Positions 7,382 through 20,004 of a DNA stretch of 64,000 nt are shown in pieces. Origin of the DNA: CAKVON01 sp902475665 (GTDB taxonomy: Bacteria > Actinomycetota > Coriobacteriia > Coriobacteriales > Atopobiaceae). A program made the position numbers and the translations under genes. The notes under the pieces are model-generated. The model saw only the letters and a program-made list of their open reading frames with translations. It was not told the DNA's origin and did not search any database. Each line of letters starts with the position of its first letter. Position 1 is the first letter of the stretch. The stretch lies in contig JAWQCY010000001.1 in assembly GCA_036321795.1 (NCBI GenBank), forward strand, positions 62,001 to 126,000, in the 5' to 3' direction.

Positions 7382-10300
7382 GTGCCTACCGCAAAGAACT
7401 CCACTTTGAGCTCCGCAAAGAAGCACGAGCGCGTCAGCTTTAGCAAGATCCCGTCCGCAATGGAACCCCCCAGCCTCATCGAGGTGCAGAAGGAGTCCTT
7501 CGAGCGCTTCATGACCAAGGGTCTCGACGAGGCCTTCGCCGAGGCGTCCCCTATCGAGAACAACGCCGGAACCATGGAGGTCTCCTTCGGCGAGCATCAG
7601 TTCGGCGATCCGACCCACACCATCGCCGAGTGCCAGGCCAAGGACATCTCCTACCAGGCGCCAATGCTGGTCGAGGTCCGCTTCGTCAACAAGGAGACGG
7701 GCGAGATCAAGGAGCAGCTCGTCTTCATGGGTGACTTCCCCCTGATGACCGATCGTGGCACCTTCATCATCAACGGCTCCGAGCGCGTCGTCGTCTCCCA
7801 GCTCGTCCGCTCCCCGGGCGTCTACTTCGCCGAGGAGATGGACAACGGCGTCAAGGTCCACCGTGCCCAGTTCATCCCGGCTCGTGGAGCCTGGCTCGAG
7901 TTCGAGGTCGACAAGCGCGGCCAACTGGTCGTCTCCATCGACCGCAAGCGTCGTCAGTCCGCGACGCTGCTGCTGCGCGCCCTTGGCATCGCCAACACCG
8001 ACGACGAGATCATCGCCCTTCTCGGCGACTCCGACGTCGTCCGCTCCACCATCGAGCGTGACTCGGCCCAGACGCGCGAGGACGCCCTCATCGAGATCTA
8101 CCGCCGCCAGCGTCCGGGCGAGCCGCCCACCGTCGACGCCGCGCGCGCCCTTCTCGATGGCCTGTACTTCAACTCGCAGCGCTATGACCTCGCCAAGGTC
8201 GGCCGCTACAAGATCAACAAGAAGCTCGGCACCGAGCTCGACGCGACCGAGACCGTCCTGACCGACCAGGACATCATCGAGGCCCTGCGCTACCTGCTGG
8301 CCCTGCACGCCGGCGATATGACCAAGAAGACCGACGACATCGACCACTTTGGCAACCGTCGTGTCCGCACCGTCGGCGAGCTCGTCGCCAACCAGTTCCG
8401 CATGGGCATGAGCCGCATGGAGCGCGTCGTCCGCGAGCGCATGGCCTCCCAGGACGTCGATGACATCACGCCTCAGTCGCTGATCAACATCCGCCCGATT
8501 GTGGCCGCCATCAAGGAGTTCTACGGCTCCTCGCAGCTCTCCCAGTTCATGGACCAGTCCAACCCGCTGTCCGGCCTCACCAACAAGCGCCGTCTGTCCG
8601 CGCTTGGCCCCGGTGGCCTGGCGGGCCACAAGTCCGGCTCCAGCCGTCGCACCAACGTGCCGACCGCCGTCCGCGACGTCCACAACTCCCACTATGCGCG
8701 CATGTGCCCGATCGAGACCCCCGAAGGCCCCAACATCGGCCTGATCGGCTCCCTCTCGCTGTACGCGCACGTCAACGAGTACGGCTTCATCGAGGCTCCG
8801 TACCGCCGCGTCGTCGACGGCAAGGTCACCGACCAGATTGACTGGATGACCGCCGACGAGGAGGAGAACCACATCATCGCCCCGGCGAACACGCCGTACG
8901 ACTCCAAGACCGGTGAGTTCATCGAGGTTGACCTTGACGGCAAGCTCGTCAAGCCCGAGCACGTCGTCGCCCGTACCCGCGACTTCGACGGCTCCTTCGG
9001 CGCTCCCGCGCAGGTTCCCGTCGTCGACGTCGACTACATGGACGTCTCGCCCCGACAGCTGCTGTCCGTCGCCGCCACGCTCATCCCGTTCCTCGAGCAC
9101 GACGACGCGAAGCGTACCCTCATGGGCGCCAACATGCAGCGTCAGGCCGTGCCCCTGATCAAGGCCTCCGCGCCGCTGGTCGGCACCGGCATGGAGCAGC
9201 GTGCCGCCTATGACTCCGGCGAGATGGTCTGCGCCTCTGAGGAGGGCATGGTCGTCGAGGTCGACGCGACCCACGCCGTCGTTCACGGCGAGTCCGGCGA
9301 CATCCGCTACAACTTCCCCAAGTTCGAGCGCTCCAACCAGTCGACCTGCATCAACCACCGCCCCGTCGTCCACGTCGGCGAGAAGGTCGCCAAGGGCCAG
9401 CCCCTGGCTGACGGCACCTCCATCGAGAACGGCGAGCTCGCGCTGGGCAAGAACCTGCTCGTGGCCTACATGCCGTGGGAGGGCTACAACTACGAGGACG
9501 GCATCGTCGTCTCCGAGCGTGTCGTCCAGGACGACCTGCTCACCTCGATCAACATCTCCCGTCACGAGATCGATGCCCGTGACACCAAGCTCGGCCCCGA
9601 GGAGATCACCCGCGAGATCCCGAACCAGGGCGAGGACATGCTCGCCAACCTCGACGAGGACGGCATCATTCGCGTCGGCGCCGAGGTCGGCCCTGGCGAC
9701 ATCCTGGTGGGCAAGGTCACCCCGAAGGGCGAGACCGCGCTTACCTCCGAGGAGCGCCTGCTGCGCGCCATCTTCGGCGCCAAGGCCCACGACGTCCGCG
9801 ACACCTCGCTGAAGATGCCCCACGGCTCCTATGGCCGTGTCGTCGAGATCGTTCGCTTCAGCCGCGAGGCCGGCGACGACCTGCCGCCCGGAGTCAACGA
9901 GCTCGTTCGCGTCTACGTCGCGCAGCGCCGCAAGATCCAGCAGGGCGACAAGATCTCCGGCCGTCACGGCAACAAGGGCGTCATCTGCCGTGTCCTGCCC
10001 GTCGAGGACATGCCCTACATGGCTGACGGCACCCCCATCGACGTCCTTCTCGACCCCCTGGGCGTTCCCTCCCGTATGAACGTCGGCCAGCTGCTCGAGT
10101 GCCACCTCGGCTGGGCCGCCTCGCACGGCTGGGACACCGAGTCCGCCGACTCCGACCGCTACGTGCCCGGTCCCATGCCCGTGGCCACGCCGGTCTTTGA
10201 CGGCGCCACCGACAAGGAGGTCGCCGAGGCGATTCGCCGTACCAACATCAACCTGGTCAACAAGGCCAAGGAGGAGTACGGCGAGAACATGCGCGAGGAC

Positions 10301-10897
10301 TTCGTCCCCCAGCTCAACGAGATGGGCAAGACGACCCTTTACGACGGTCGCACCGGCGAGCCGTTCCGCGACAAGATCACCGTGGGCACGTCCTACATCC
10401 TGAAGCTCGGCCACATGGTCGACGACAAGATCCACGCTCGTTCGACCGGCCCGTACAGCCTCGTCACGCAGCAGCCCCTGGGCGGCAAGGCCCAGTTCGG
10501 CGGCCAGCGCTTCGGTGAGATGGAGGTTTGGGCGCTGTATGCGTACGGCGCCTCGAACGTCCTGCAGGAGATCCTCACCGTCAAGTCGGACGACACTAAC
10601 GGCCGTGTCAAGACCTATGAGTCCATCGTCAAGGGCGAGAACGTCCCCGACGCGGGCATTCCCGAGTCCTTCAGGGTTCTCGTCAAGGAGATGCGTTCGC
10701 TGGCGCTGTCCATCGAGCCGATCTCCTACAAGAAGGGCGAGCAGCAGGCCCCCGAGGCCGACGCCGAGACGGTTGCCGCCGACGACGTCTTCTCTGCCGT
10801 CGACCAGGCCGCCGACCTCATCGGCGATGTGACCACCGCCAGCTCGGACGACGGCGCCGAGGCGCTTGTCGGCGACGTCCAGAACGAGAAGGAGTAA
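7382..10897 (+). CDS. rpoB: DNA-directed RNA polymerase subunit beta
   Basis: 1171-residue beta subunit, forming half of the polymerase active-site cleft. The rifampicin-binding region begins SSQLSQFMDQ near residue 383; within it residue 393 is Ser (E. coli Asn518) and residue 401 is Asn (E. coli His526), both at positions where substitutions reduce rifampicin binding elsewhere. Late motifs such as KISGRHGNKGV and GGKAQFGGQRFGEMEVWALYAYGA are intact. The carboxy terminus is extended by about 50 acidic, alanine-rich residues beyond the usual end. GTG start after GAAGGAGG (11-base spacing). rpoC starts six bases after the stop, giving an rpoBC operon. Confidence 0.98.
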   Translation: MPTAKNSTLSSAKKHERVSFSKIPSAMEPPSLIEVQKESFERFMTKGLDEAFAEASPIENNAGTMEVSFGEHQFGDPTHTIAECQAKDISYQAPMLVEVRFVNKETGEIKEQLVFMGDFPLMTDRGTFIINGSERVVVSQLVRSPGVYFAEEMDNGVKVHRAQFIPARGAWLEFEVDKRGQLVVSIDRKRRQSATLLLRALGIANTDDEIIALLGDSDVVRSTIERDSAQTREDALIEIYRRQRPGEPPTVDAARALLDGLYFNSQRYDLAKVGRYKINKKLGTELDATETVLTDQDIIEALRYLLALHAGDMTKKTDDIDHFGNRRVRTVGELVANQFRMGMSRMERVVRERMASQDVDDITPQSLINIRPIVAAIKEFYGSSQLSQFMDQSNPLSGLTNKRRLSALGPGGLAGHKSGSSRRTNVPTAVRDVHNSHYARMCPIETPEGPNIGLIGSLSLYAHVNEYGFIEAPYRRVVDGKVTDQIDWMTADEEENHIIAPANTPYDSKTGEFIEVDLDGKLVKPEHVVARTRDFDGSFGAPAQVPVVDVDYMDVSPRQLLSVAATLIPFLEHDDAKRTLMGANMQRQAVPLIKASAPLVGTGMEQRAAYDSGEMVCASEEGMVVEVDATHAVVHGESGDIRYNFPKFERSNQSTCINHRPVVHVGEKVAKGQPLADGTSIENGELALGKNLLVAYMPWEGYNYEDGIVVSERVVQDDLLTSINISRHEIDARDTKLGPEEITREIPNQGEDMLANLDEDGIIRVGAEVGPGDILVGKVTPKGETALTSEERLLRAIFGAKAHDVRDTSLKMPHGSYGRVVEIVRFSREAGDDLPPGVNELVRVYVAQRRKIQQGDKISGRHGNKGVICRVLPVEDMPYMADGTPIDVLLDPLGVPSRMNVGQLLECHLGWAASHGWDTESADSDRYVPGPMPVATPVFDGATDKEVAEAIRRTNINLVNKAKEEYGENMREDFVPQLNEMGKTTLYDGRTGEPFRDKITVGTSYILKLGHMVDDKIHARSTGPYSLVTQQPLGGKAQFGGQRFGEMEVWALYAYGASNVLQEILTVKSDDTNGRVKTYESIVKGENVPDAGIPESFRVLVKEMRSLALSIEPISYKKGEQQAPEADAETVAADDVFSAVDQAADLIGDVTTASSDDGAEALVGDVQNEKE

Positions 10898-10903
10898 CAC
10901 ACC

Positions 10904-15364
<4,461 letters not shown>

Positions 15365-15405
15365 CGTGAGCCGGGCATTTCCTGCCCGAGGCATATAGGC
15401 ACGAT

Positions 15406-15442
15406 GGGGGAGGGGTTCGCAAATCGCGGACCCCTCCCTTTG
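15406..15442 (+). terminator. Intrinsic terminator of rpoBC
   Basis: Stem GGGAGGGGT-CGC/GCG-ACCCCTCCC with one mismatch, followed by TTTGCGTTT. Confidence 0.88.
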
Positions 15443-15496
15443 CGTTTGAGAATGTGTCTGTGGGATGGAGAGGGATACGCCCGGGTCCGTGGCGTT

Positions 15497-15525
15497 TTGA
15501 CACCGCCCATATCAGGGCGTAAATT
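15497..15525 (+). promoter_or_regulatory. str operon promoter
   Basis: TTGACA at 15497-15502, 17-base spacer, TAAATT at 15520-15525, leaving a leader of about 90 bases before rpsL. Confidence 0.82.
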
Positions 15526-15620
15526 ACCAACTTGCGCCAATTCTGGGTGACGTGTGCTGCGTTGCCTTCAAAGGGTTAGCAATTCCGATCGTTTCTAGAT
15601 AGGTACGAAGGAGAGAAGCT

Positions 15621-15989
15621 TTGCCTACCATTAACCAGCTCGTCCGTCAGGGCCGCGTGAGCGTCAAGGCCAAGTCCAAGAACGCCGCCCTCCAGCACAA
15701 CCCGCAGAAGCGCGGCGTGTGCACCCGCGTCTTCACCACCACCCCCAAGAAGCCGAACTCGGCACTGCGCAAGGTCGCGCGTGTCCGTCTGGTCAACGGC
15801 ATCGAGGTTACCGCCTACATCCCGGGCGAGGGCCACAACCTGCAGGAGCACTCCATCGTCCTCATCCGCGGTGGCCGTGTCCGCGACCTGCCTGGTGTCC
15901 GCTACAAGATCATCCGTGGCGCCTACGACTGCGCCGCCGTCCAGAACCGCAAGCAGAGCCGTTCGCGCTACGGCGCCAAGCGTGCCTAA
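15621..15989 (+). CDS. rpsL: 30S ribosomal protein S12
   Basis: 122-residue decoding-site protein. TTG start preceded by GAAGGAGAG. The first accuracy loop TTPKKPNSALRK keeps Lys43, but the second loop reads GGRVRDLPGVRY, so residue 88 (codon CGC at 15882-15884) is Arg where most bacteria have Lys. Lys88Arg is a known streptomycin-resistance substitution in mycobacteria, so natural reduced sensitivity is a reasonable inference. First gene of the rpsL-rpsG-fusA-rpsJ operon. Confidence 0.97.
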   Translation: MPTINQLVRQGRVSVKAKSKNAALQHNPQKRGVCTRVFTTTPKKPNSALRKVARVRLVNGIEVTAYIPGEGHNLQEHSIVLIRGGRVRDLPGVRYKIIRGAYDCAAVQNRKQSRSRYGAKRA

Positions 15990-16030
15990 GTTCTAGGACC
16001 CTACGAGAAATCAAGTACTGAGGAGATAAC

Positions 16031-16501
16031 ATGCCGCGTCGTGCAGCAGCAGTTCGTCGTGAGGTCCAGCCTGACGCCGTTTACAACAACAGGCTCGTGA
16101 CCCAGCTCATCAACAAGATCCTCCTGGACGGCAAGAAGTCCGTTGCCGAGCGCATCGTCTACGGTGCCTTCGACATCGTCAAGGAGAAGACCGAGCAGGA
16201 TCCCCTGGCCGTCTTCAAGAAGGCCATGGACAACGTCCGCCCGACCCTCGAGGTTAAGCCCAAGCGCGTCGGTGGCGCCACCTACCAGGTGCCCATGGAG
16301 GTCAACTCCCGTCGTGCCACCACCCTCGCCATCCGTTGGATGGTCGGCTTCTCCCGCGCCCGCAAGGAGAAGAGCATGGCCCTGCGTCTCGCCAACGAGA
16401 TCATCGACGCCTCCAACGGCGTTGGTGCTTCCGTGAAGAAGCGCGAGGACGTCTTCAAGATGGCCGAGGCCAACCGCGCGTTCTCTCACTACCGCTTCTA
16501 G
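16031..16501 (+). CDS. rpsG: 30S ribosomal protein S7
   Basis: 156-residue primary 16S rRNA-binding protein that nucleates the 30S head. Diagnostic blocks include NRLVTQLINKILLDGKKSVAE near residue 18 (shown in part: LINKILLDGKK), RVGGATYQVPMEV near 79 and the carboxy-terminal KMAEANRAFSHYRF. TGAGGAG precedes the ATG. It lies 41 bases after rpsL and 18 before fusA, the standard str order. In E. coli S7 is the autogenous repressor of this operon; no target is recognised here. Confidence 0.97.
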   Translation: MPRRAAAVRREVQPDAVYNNRLVTQLINKILLDGKKSVAERIVYGAFDIVKEKTEQDPLAVFKKAMDNVRPTLEVKPKRVGGATYQVPMEVNSRRATTLAIRWMVGFSRARKEKSMALRLANEIIDASNGVGASVKKREDVFKMAEANRAFSHYRF

Positions 16502-16519
16502 TCGAGGGGAACTACTTCT

Positions 16520-18616
16520 ATGGCAAAGAGCAAGTACACGCTCAAGGACATGCGTAACATCGGCATCATGGCCCACATCGATGCCGGTAAGACCACCACT
16601 ACCGAGCGCATCCTTTACTACACCGGCAAGACCCACAAGATCGGTGAGGTCCACGATGGTGCCGCCACCATGGACTGGATGGTTCAGGAGCAGGAGCGCG
16701 GCGTTACCATTCAGTCCGCTGCTACCACCTGCTTCTGGGGCGATAACGTCATCCAGATCATCGACACCCCGGGCCACGTTGACTTCACGGCAGAGGTCGA
16801 GCGCTCCCTGCGCGTCCTCGATGGTGCCGTTGCCGTCTTCGACGCCGTTGCCGGCGTTCAGCCGCAGTCTGAGACCGTTTGGCGTCAGGCTCACAACTAC
16901 CACGTCCCGCGCATCGCCTTCATCAACAAGTACGATCGCGTCGGCTCTGACTTCTTCCACGCGATTGACACCATGAAGGAGCGCCTGCACGCTCCCGCGG
17001 TCGCCGCCCAGATTCCGATGGGTGCCGAGGACCAGTTCTGGGGCCTCATCGACCTGGTCACCATGACTGCCTGGGACTTCAAGGAAGATGCCAAGGGCAT
17101 GATCTACCCCGAGGCCATGGACGCCATCCCCGACGAGTTCACCGAGCTTGCCCAGGAGAAGCGCGAGGAGCTGCTCGACGCCGCCGCCAACTTCGACGAC
17201 GACCTCATGGAGAAGATCCTCATGGAGGAGGAGATCGAGGTCCCCCAGCTCAAGGCCGCCCTGCGTAAGGGTGTCATTGCCAACGAGCTCAACCTCGTCT
17301 TCGTCGGCTCCGCCTACAAGAACAAGGGTATCCAGGAGCTGCTCGACGCCGTCGTCGACTACCTTCCCAGCCCGCTCGACATCCCTCCCGTCGAGGGCAC
17401 CTCGCCCAAGACCGGCGAGACCGTCGAGCGCAAGGCCGACAACAAGGAGCCCTTCTCGGCCCTGGCCTTCAAGATCCAGACCGACCCCTTCGTCGGTAAG
17501 CTGACCTACTTCCGCGTCTACTCCGGTACCGCCGAGTCCGGCAGCTACGTCTACAACTCGACCTCCGGCAACCGTGAGCGTCTGGGCCGCATCCTCGAGA
17601 TGAACGCCCACGACCGTACCGACCGTGAGGCCTGCGCCACTGGTGACATCGTTGCCGCCGTCGGCCTGAAGAACACCCGCACCGGTGACACCCTGTGCGA
17701 CGAGGCCCACCAGATCATCCTCGAGTCCATCGAGTTCGCTGACCCCGTCATCGACGTCGCCGTCGAGCCCAAGACCAAGGCCGAGCAGGACAAGATGTCC
17801 GTTGGTCTGGCCAAGCTCGCCGAGGAGGACCCGACCTTCCAGGTCCACACCGACCAGGAGACCGGCCAGACCATCATCGCCGGCATGGGCGAGCTGCACC
17901 TCGAGATCATCGTCGACCGCCTGAAGCGCGAGTTCAACGTTGACTGCAACGTGGGTAAGCCCCAGGTCGCCTACCGCGAGTCCGCGGGCCACGCCGTCCA
18001 GCACGCCGAGGGCAAGTTCGTCCGTCAGTCCGGCGGCCGCGGTCAGTACGGCCACGCCGTCATCGACATGGAGCCGAACGAGGAGGGCAAGGGCTACGAG
18101 TTCGTCAACGCCATCGTCGGCGGCGTCGTGCCCAAGGAGTACATCCCCTCGATCGACAAGGGCATCCAGGAGGCACTGGAGACCGGCGTCATTGCCGGCT
18201 ACCCGGTCGTCGACGTCAAGGTCACCCTGGTCGACGGTTCCTACCACGAGGTCGACTCCTCTGAGGCCGCCTTCAAGGTCGCCGGTTCCATGGCGATCAA
18301 GGACGCCCTGAAGAAGTCCGACCCCGTCCTTCTCGAGCCGATCGAGGACGTCGAGGTCGAGACGCCGCAGCAGTACCTGGGCGACGTCATGGGCAACCTC
18401 AACTCCCGTCGCGGCAAGATCGAGGGCATGGAGGAGCGCAACGGCACCACGTCCATCAAGGCCAAGGTGCCCCTGGGCGAGATGTTCGGCTACGCTACCG
18501 ACCTTCGCTCCCAGACCCAGGGCCGTGCGAGCTATACCATGCAGTTCGCGTCCTACGAGCCCGTCCCCAAGGCCGTCGCCGACGAGATCGTCAAGAAGGC
18601 CGGCGGCAACGCCTAA
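16520..18616 (+). CDS. fusA: Elongation factor G
   Basis: 698-residue translocation GTPase. Motifs: AHIDAGKTTTTERILYYTG (G1, near residue 15), switch II DTPGHVDF (near 84) and a G4 element reading NKYD (residues 136-139) instead of the usual NKMD. Downstream domains are complete, with the domain IV loop SGGRGQYGHAVI near residue 506 and the carboxy-terminal MFGYATDLRSQTQGRASYTM. A GAGGGG ribosome site precedes the ATG. The Tyr replaces a variable position of the guanine-specificity motif, so full GTPase activity is expected. rpsJ follows after 42 bases. Confidence 0.97.
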   Translation: MAKSKYTLKDMRNIGIMAHIDAGKTTTTERILYYTGKTHKIGEVHDGAATMDWMVQEQERGVTIQSAATTCFWGDNVIQIIDTPGHVDFTAEVERSLRVLDGAVAVFDAVAGVQPQSETVWRQAHNYHVPRIAFINKYDRVGSDFFHAIDTMKERLHAPAVAAQIPMGAEDQFWGLIDLVTMTAWDFKEDAKGMIYPEAMDAIPDEFTELAQEKREELLDAAANFDDDLMEKILMEEEIEVPQLKAALRKGVIANELNLVFVGSAYKNKGIQELLDAVVDYLPSPLDIPPVEGTSPKTGETVERKADNKEPFSALAFKIQTDPFVGKLTYFRVYSGTAESGSYVYNSTSGNRERLGRILEMNAHDRTDREACATGDIVAAVGLKNTRTGDTLCDEAHQIILESIEFADPVIDVAVEPKTKAEQDKMSVGLAKLAEEDPTFQVHTDQETGQTIIAGMGELHLEIIVDRLKREFNVDCNVGKPQVAYRESAGHAVQHAEGKFVRQSGGRGQYGHAVIDMEPNEEGKGYEFVNAIVGGVVPKEYIPSIDKGIQEALETGVIAGYPVVDVKVTLVDGSYHEVDSSEAAFKVAGSMAIKDALKKSDPVLLEPIEDVEVETPQQYLGDVMGNLNSRRGKIEGMEERNGTTSIKAKVPLGEMFGYATDLRSQTQGRASYTMQFASYEPVPKAVADEIVKKAGGNA

Positions 18617-18658
18617 AGACAAACTCAACGAGCCCTCGGCTCATCGATGGAGGTAAAA

Positions 18659-18967
18659 GTGTCCACCCAGAAGATCAGGATTCGCCTCAAGGGCTACGAT
18701 CACGAGGTCGTCGATCAGTCCGCGAAGCTCATCGTCGATACCGCGCAGAAGACCGGCGCCCGCGTCTCCGGCCCGATCCCCCTGCCCACCGAGCGCAACC
18801 TCTACACGGTCATCCGCTCCCCGCACAAGGACAAGGACTCCCGCGAGCAGTTCGAGATGCGCACCCACAAGCGCCTCATCGACATCCTCGACCCCACGTC
18901 CTCCACGGTCGACTCGCTGATGCGCCTCGACCTGCCGGCTGGCGTCGACATCGAGATCAAGCTCTAA
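18659..18967 (+). CDS. rpsJ: 30S ribosomal protein S10
   Basis: 102-residue S10, also NusE of the transcription antitermination complex. Start GTG 18659 is chosen since TGGAGGT overlaps the alternative ATG at 18647 and because it gives the standard length, beginning STQKIRIRLKGYDHEVVDQS. The motif GPIPLPTERNLYTVIRSPH (in part PLPTERNLYTVIRSPH) is intact. Unusually it closes the str operon: a terminator, an inverted repeat and a new promoter separate it from rplC, whereas in most bacteria rpsJ opens the S10 operon. Confidence 0.97.
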   Translation: MSTQKIRIRLKGYDHEVVDQSAKLIVDTAQKTGARVSGPIPLPTERNLYTVIRSPHKDKDSREQFEMRTHKRLIDILDPTSSTVDSLMRLDLPAGVDIEIKL

Positions 18968-18991
18968 GCCTCTCAAGGCACTGAGTTTTCG

Positions 18992-19025
18992 GAACCCCTC
19001 GAGTTAGCGCTCGGGGGGTTTCTCT
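18992..19025 (+). terminator. Intrinsic terminator after rpsJ
   Basis: Stem AACCCCTCGAG/CTCGGGGGGTT followed by TCTCTTATT, ending the str operon. Confidence 0.85.
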
Positions 19026-19032
19026 TATTCCT

Positions 19033-19068
19033 GCCGAGAAGTGCGCCCCGTTCGTGGCACTTCTCGGC
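19033..19068 (+). repeat. Inverted copies of the CTTCTCGGCA motif upstream of the rplC promoter
   Basis: Perfect 12-base arms GCCGAGAAGTGC (19033-19044) and GCACTTCTCGGC (19057-19068) around a 12-base loop. It sits between the rpsJ terminator and the rplC promoter without a T run, so it is unlikely to be the terminator itself. It shares its core with the palindrome at 5899 and several single intergenic copies. Confidence 0.65.
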
Positions 19069-19092
19069 GGTTGCTAGCAAAGGATATAGAGA

Positions 19093-19121
19093 TTGTGAAG
19101 GCCCTCTGACCTGTGTATACT
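19093..19121 (+). promoter_or_regulatory. Promoter of the rplC operon
   Basis: TTGTGA at 19093-19098, 17-base spacer, TATACT at 19116-19121. Transcription would start near 19128. Confidence 0.75.
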
Positions 19122-19127
19122 AGACAG

Positions 19128-19348
19128 GCTGTTCATTAGGGGCATGCTGTGTCGAAACCGTAAAACACGGTGCCGGGCGTATCCCTTCGAAGGGGACTGG
19201 TCGCGATTGCACGCGAGTGGGACCAGAAAGAGGGAATTCGCAGCTCACAGCCTTGCCTTGAGTGTTCGGCAAAGTCAGGATGTGGTCCGCTGGGGAGGGC
19301 GCAAGGGCGCCCAACGTGTCCCATGACCACCGAGGGTAAGGATTTGGA
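19128..19348 (+). promoter_or_regulatory. Structured 5' leader of the rplC (S10-type) operon
   Basis: About 220 transcribed bases with no convincing coding frame. Several stems can form: CCCTTCGAAGGG near 19183, CTGGTC (19197-19202) with GACCAG (19221-19226) enclosing GCG/CGC, and GGGCGC (19297-19302) with GCGCCC (19307-19312). By position it is the equivalent of the S10 leader that L4 controls in enterobacteria, but the primary sequence does not match that element, so control by an operon protein is only an inference. Confidence 0.45.
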
Positions 19349-19963
19349 ATGGTCAGCACGATTCTCGGCCGCAAGATCGGGATGACGCAGGTGTTCGACG
19401 AGGACGACAACGTCGTGCCCGTCACCGTCATCCAGGCAGGCCCCTGCGTTGTCTCGCAGGTCAAGACCAAGGCTTCTGACGGCTACGACGCCGTCCAGAT
19501 TGGCTTTGGCACCGTCAAGCACGTCAACAAGCCCATGGCTGGTCACTTCGCCAAGGCTGGCGTCGAGCCCATGCGCACCCTGCGCGAGGTTCGCGTCGAG
19601 AACGGCGAGGAGCACAAGTGCGGCGACGTCGTCACCGTTGCCGATTTCGCTGACGTCAAGAACGTCGACGTTACCGGCACCTCCAAGGGCAAGGGCTTCC
19701 AGGGCACCATCAAGCGCTGGAACTTCTCCCGCGGCCCCATGACCCACGGTTCGCGCAACCAGCGCAAGCCGGGCTCCATCGGTCAGTGCGCCTATCCCGC
19801 GCGCGTCCGCAAGGGCCTGCACATGGCCGGCCACATGGGCGACGAGCGCGTCACCGTCAAGAACCTCAAGCTGGTTCAGGTTGACGCCGAGCAGAACCTC
19901 ATGCTCGTCAAGGGTGCCGTCCCCGGCGGAAAGAACGCTCTCGTCTCGATCCGCATGGCCTAA
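19349..19963 (+). CDS. rplC: 50S ribosomal protein L3
   Basis: 204-residue L3, whose extended loop approaches the peptidyl-transferase centre. It starts VSTILGRKIGMTQVFDEDDNVVP and carries the conserved SKGKGFQGTIKRWNFSRGPMTHGSRN block near residue 113 (in part GKGFQGTIKRWNF) with PGSIGQCAYPARV after it. GAGGGTAAGGA lies upstream of the ATG. First gene of a long ribosomal-protein operon that here lacks rpsJ; rplD follows after 41 bases. Confidence 0.97.
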   Translation: MVSTILGRKIGMTQVFDEDDNVVPVTVIQAGPCVVSQVKTKASDGYDAVQIGFGTVKHVNKPMAGHFAKAGVEPMRTLREVRVENGEEHKCGDVVTVADFADVKNVDVTGTSKGKGFQGTIKRWNFSRGPMTHGSRNQRKPGSIGQCAYPARVRKGLHMAGHMGDERVTVKNLKLVQVDAEQNLMLVKGAVPGGKNALVSIRMA

Positions 19964-20004
19964 GGGCCCACTCAAACAGCTTTTAGGCTAGCAAGGAGAA
20001 ACAG

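Noticed and set aside
16001..18628. Open frame of 875 codons opposite rpsG-fusA
   Set aside because: Same compositional effect; complementary to complete conserved genes.
19144..19326. 60-codon frame in the rplC leader
   Set aside because: No ribosome site and no recognisable protein features; stems explain the region better.
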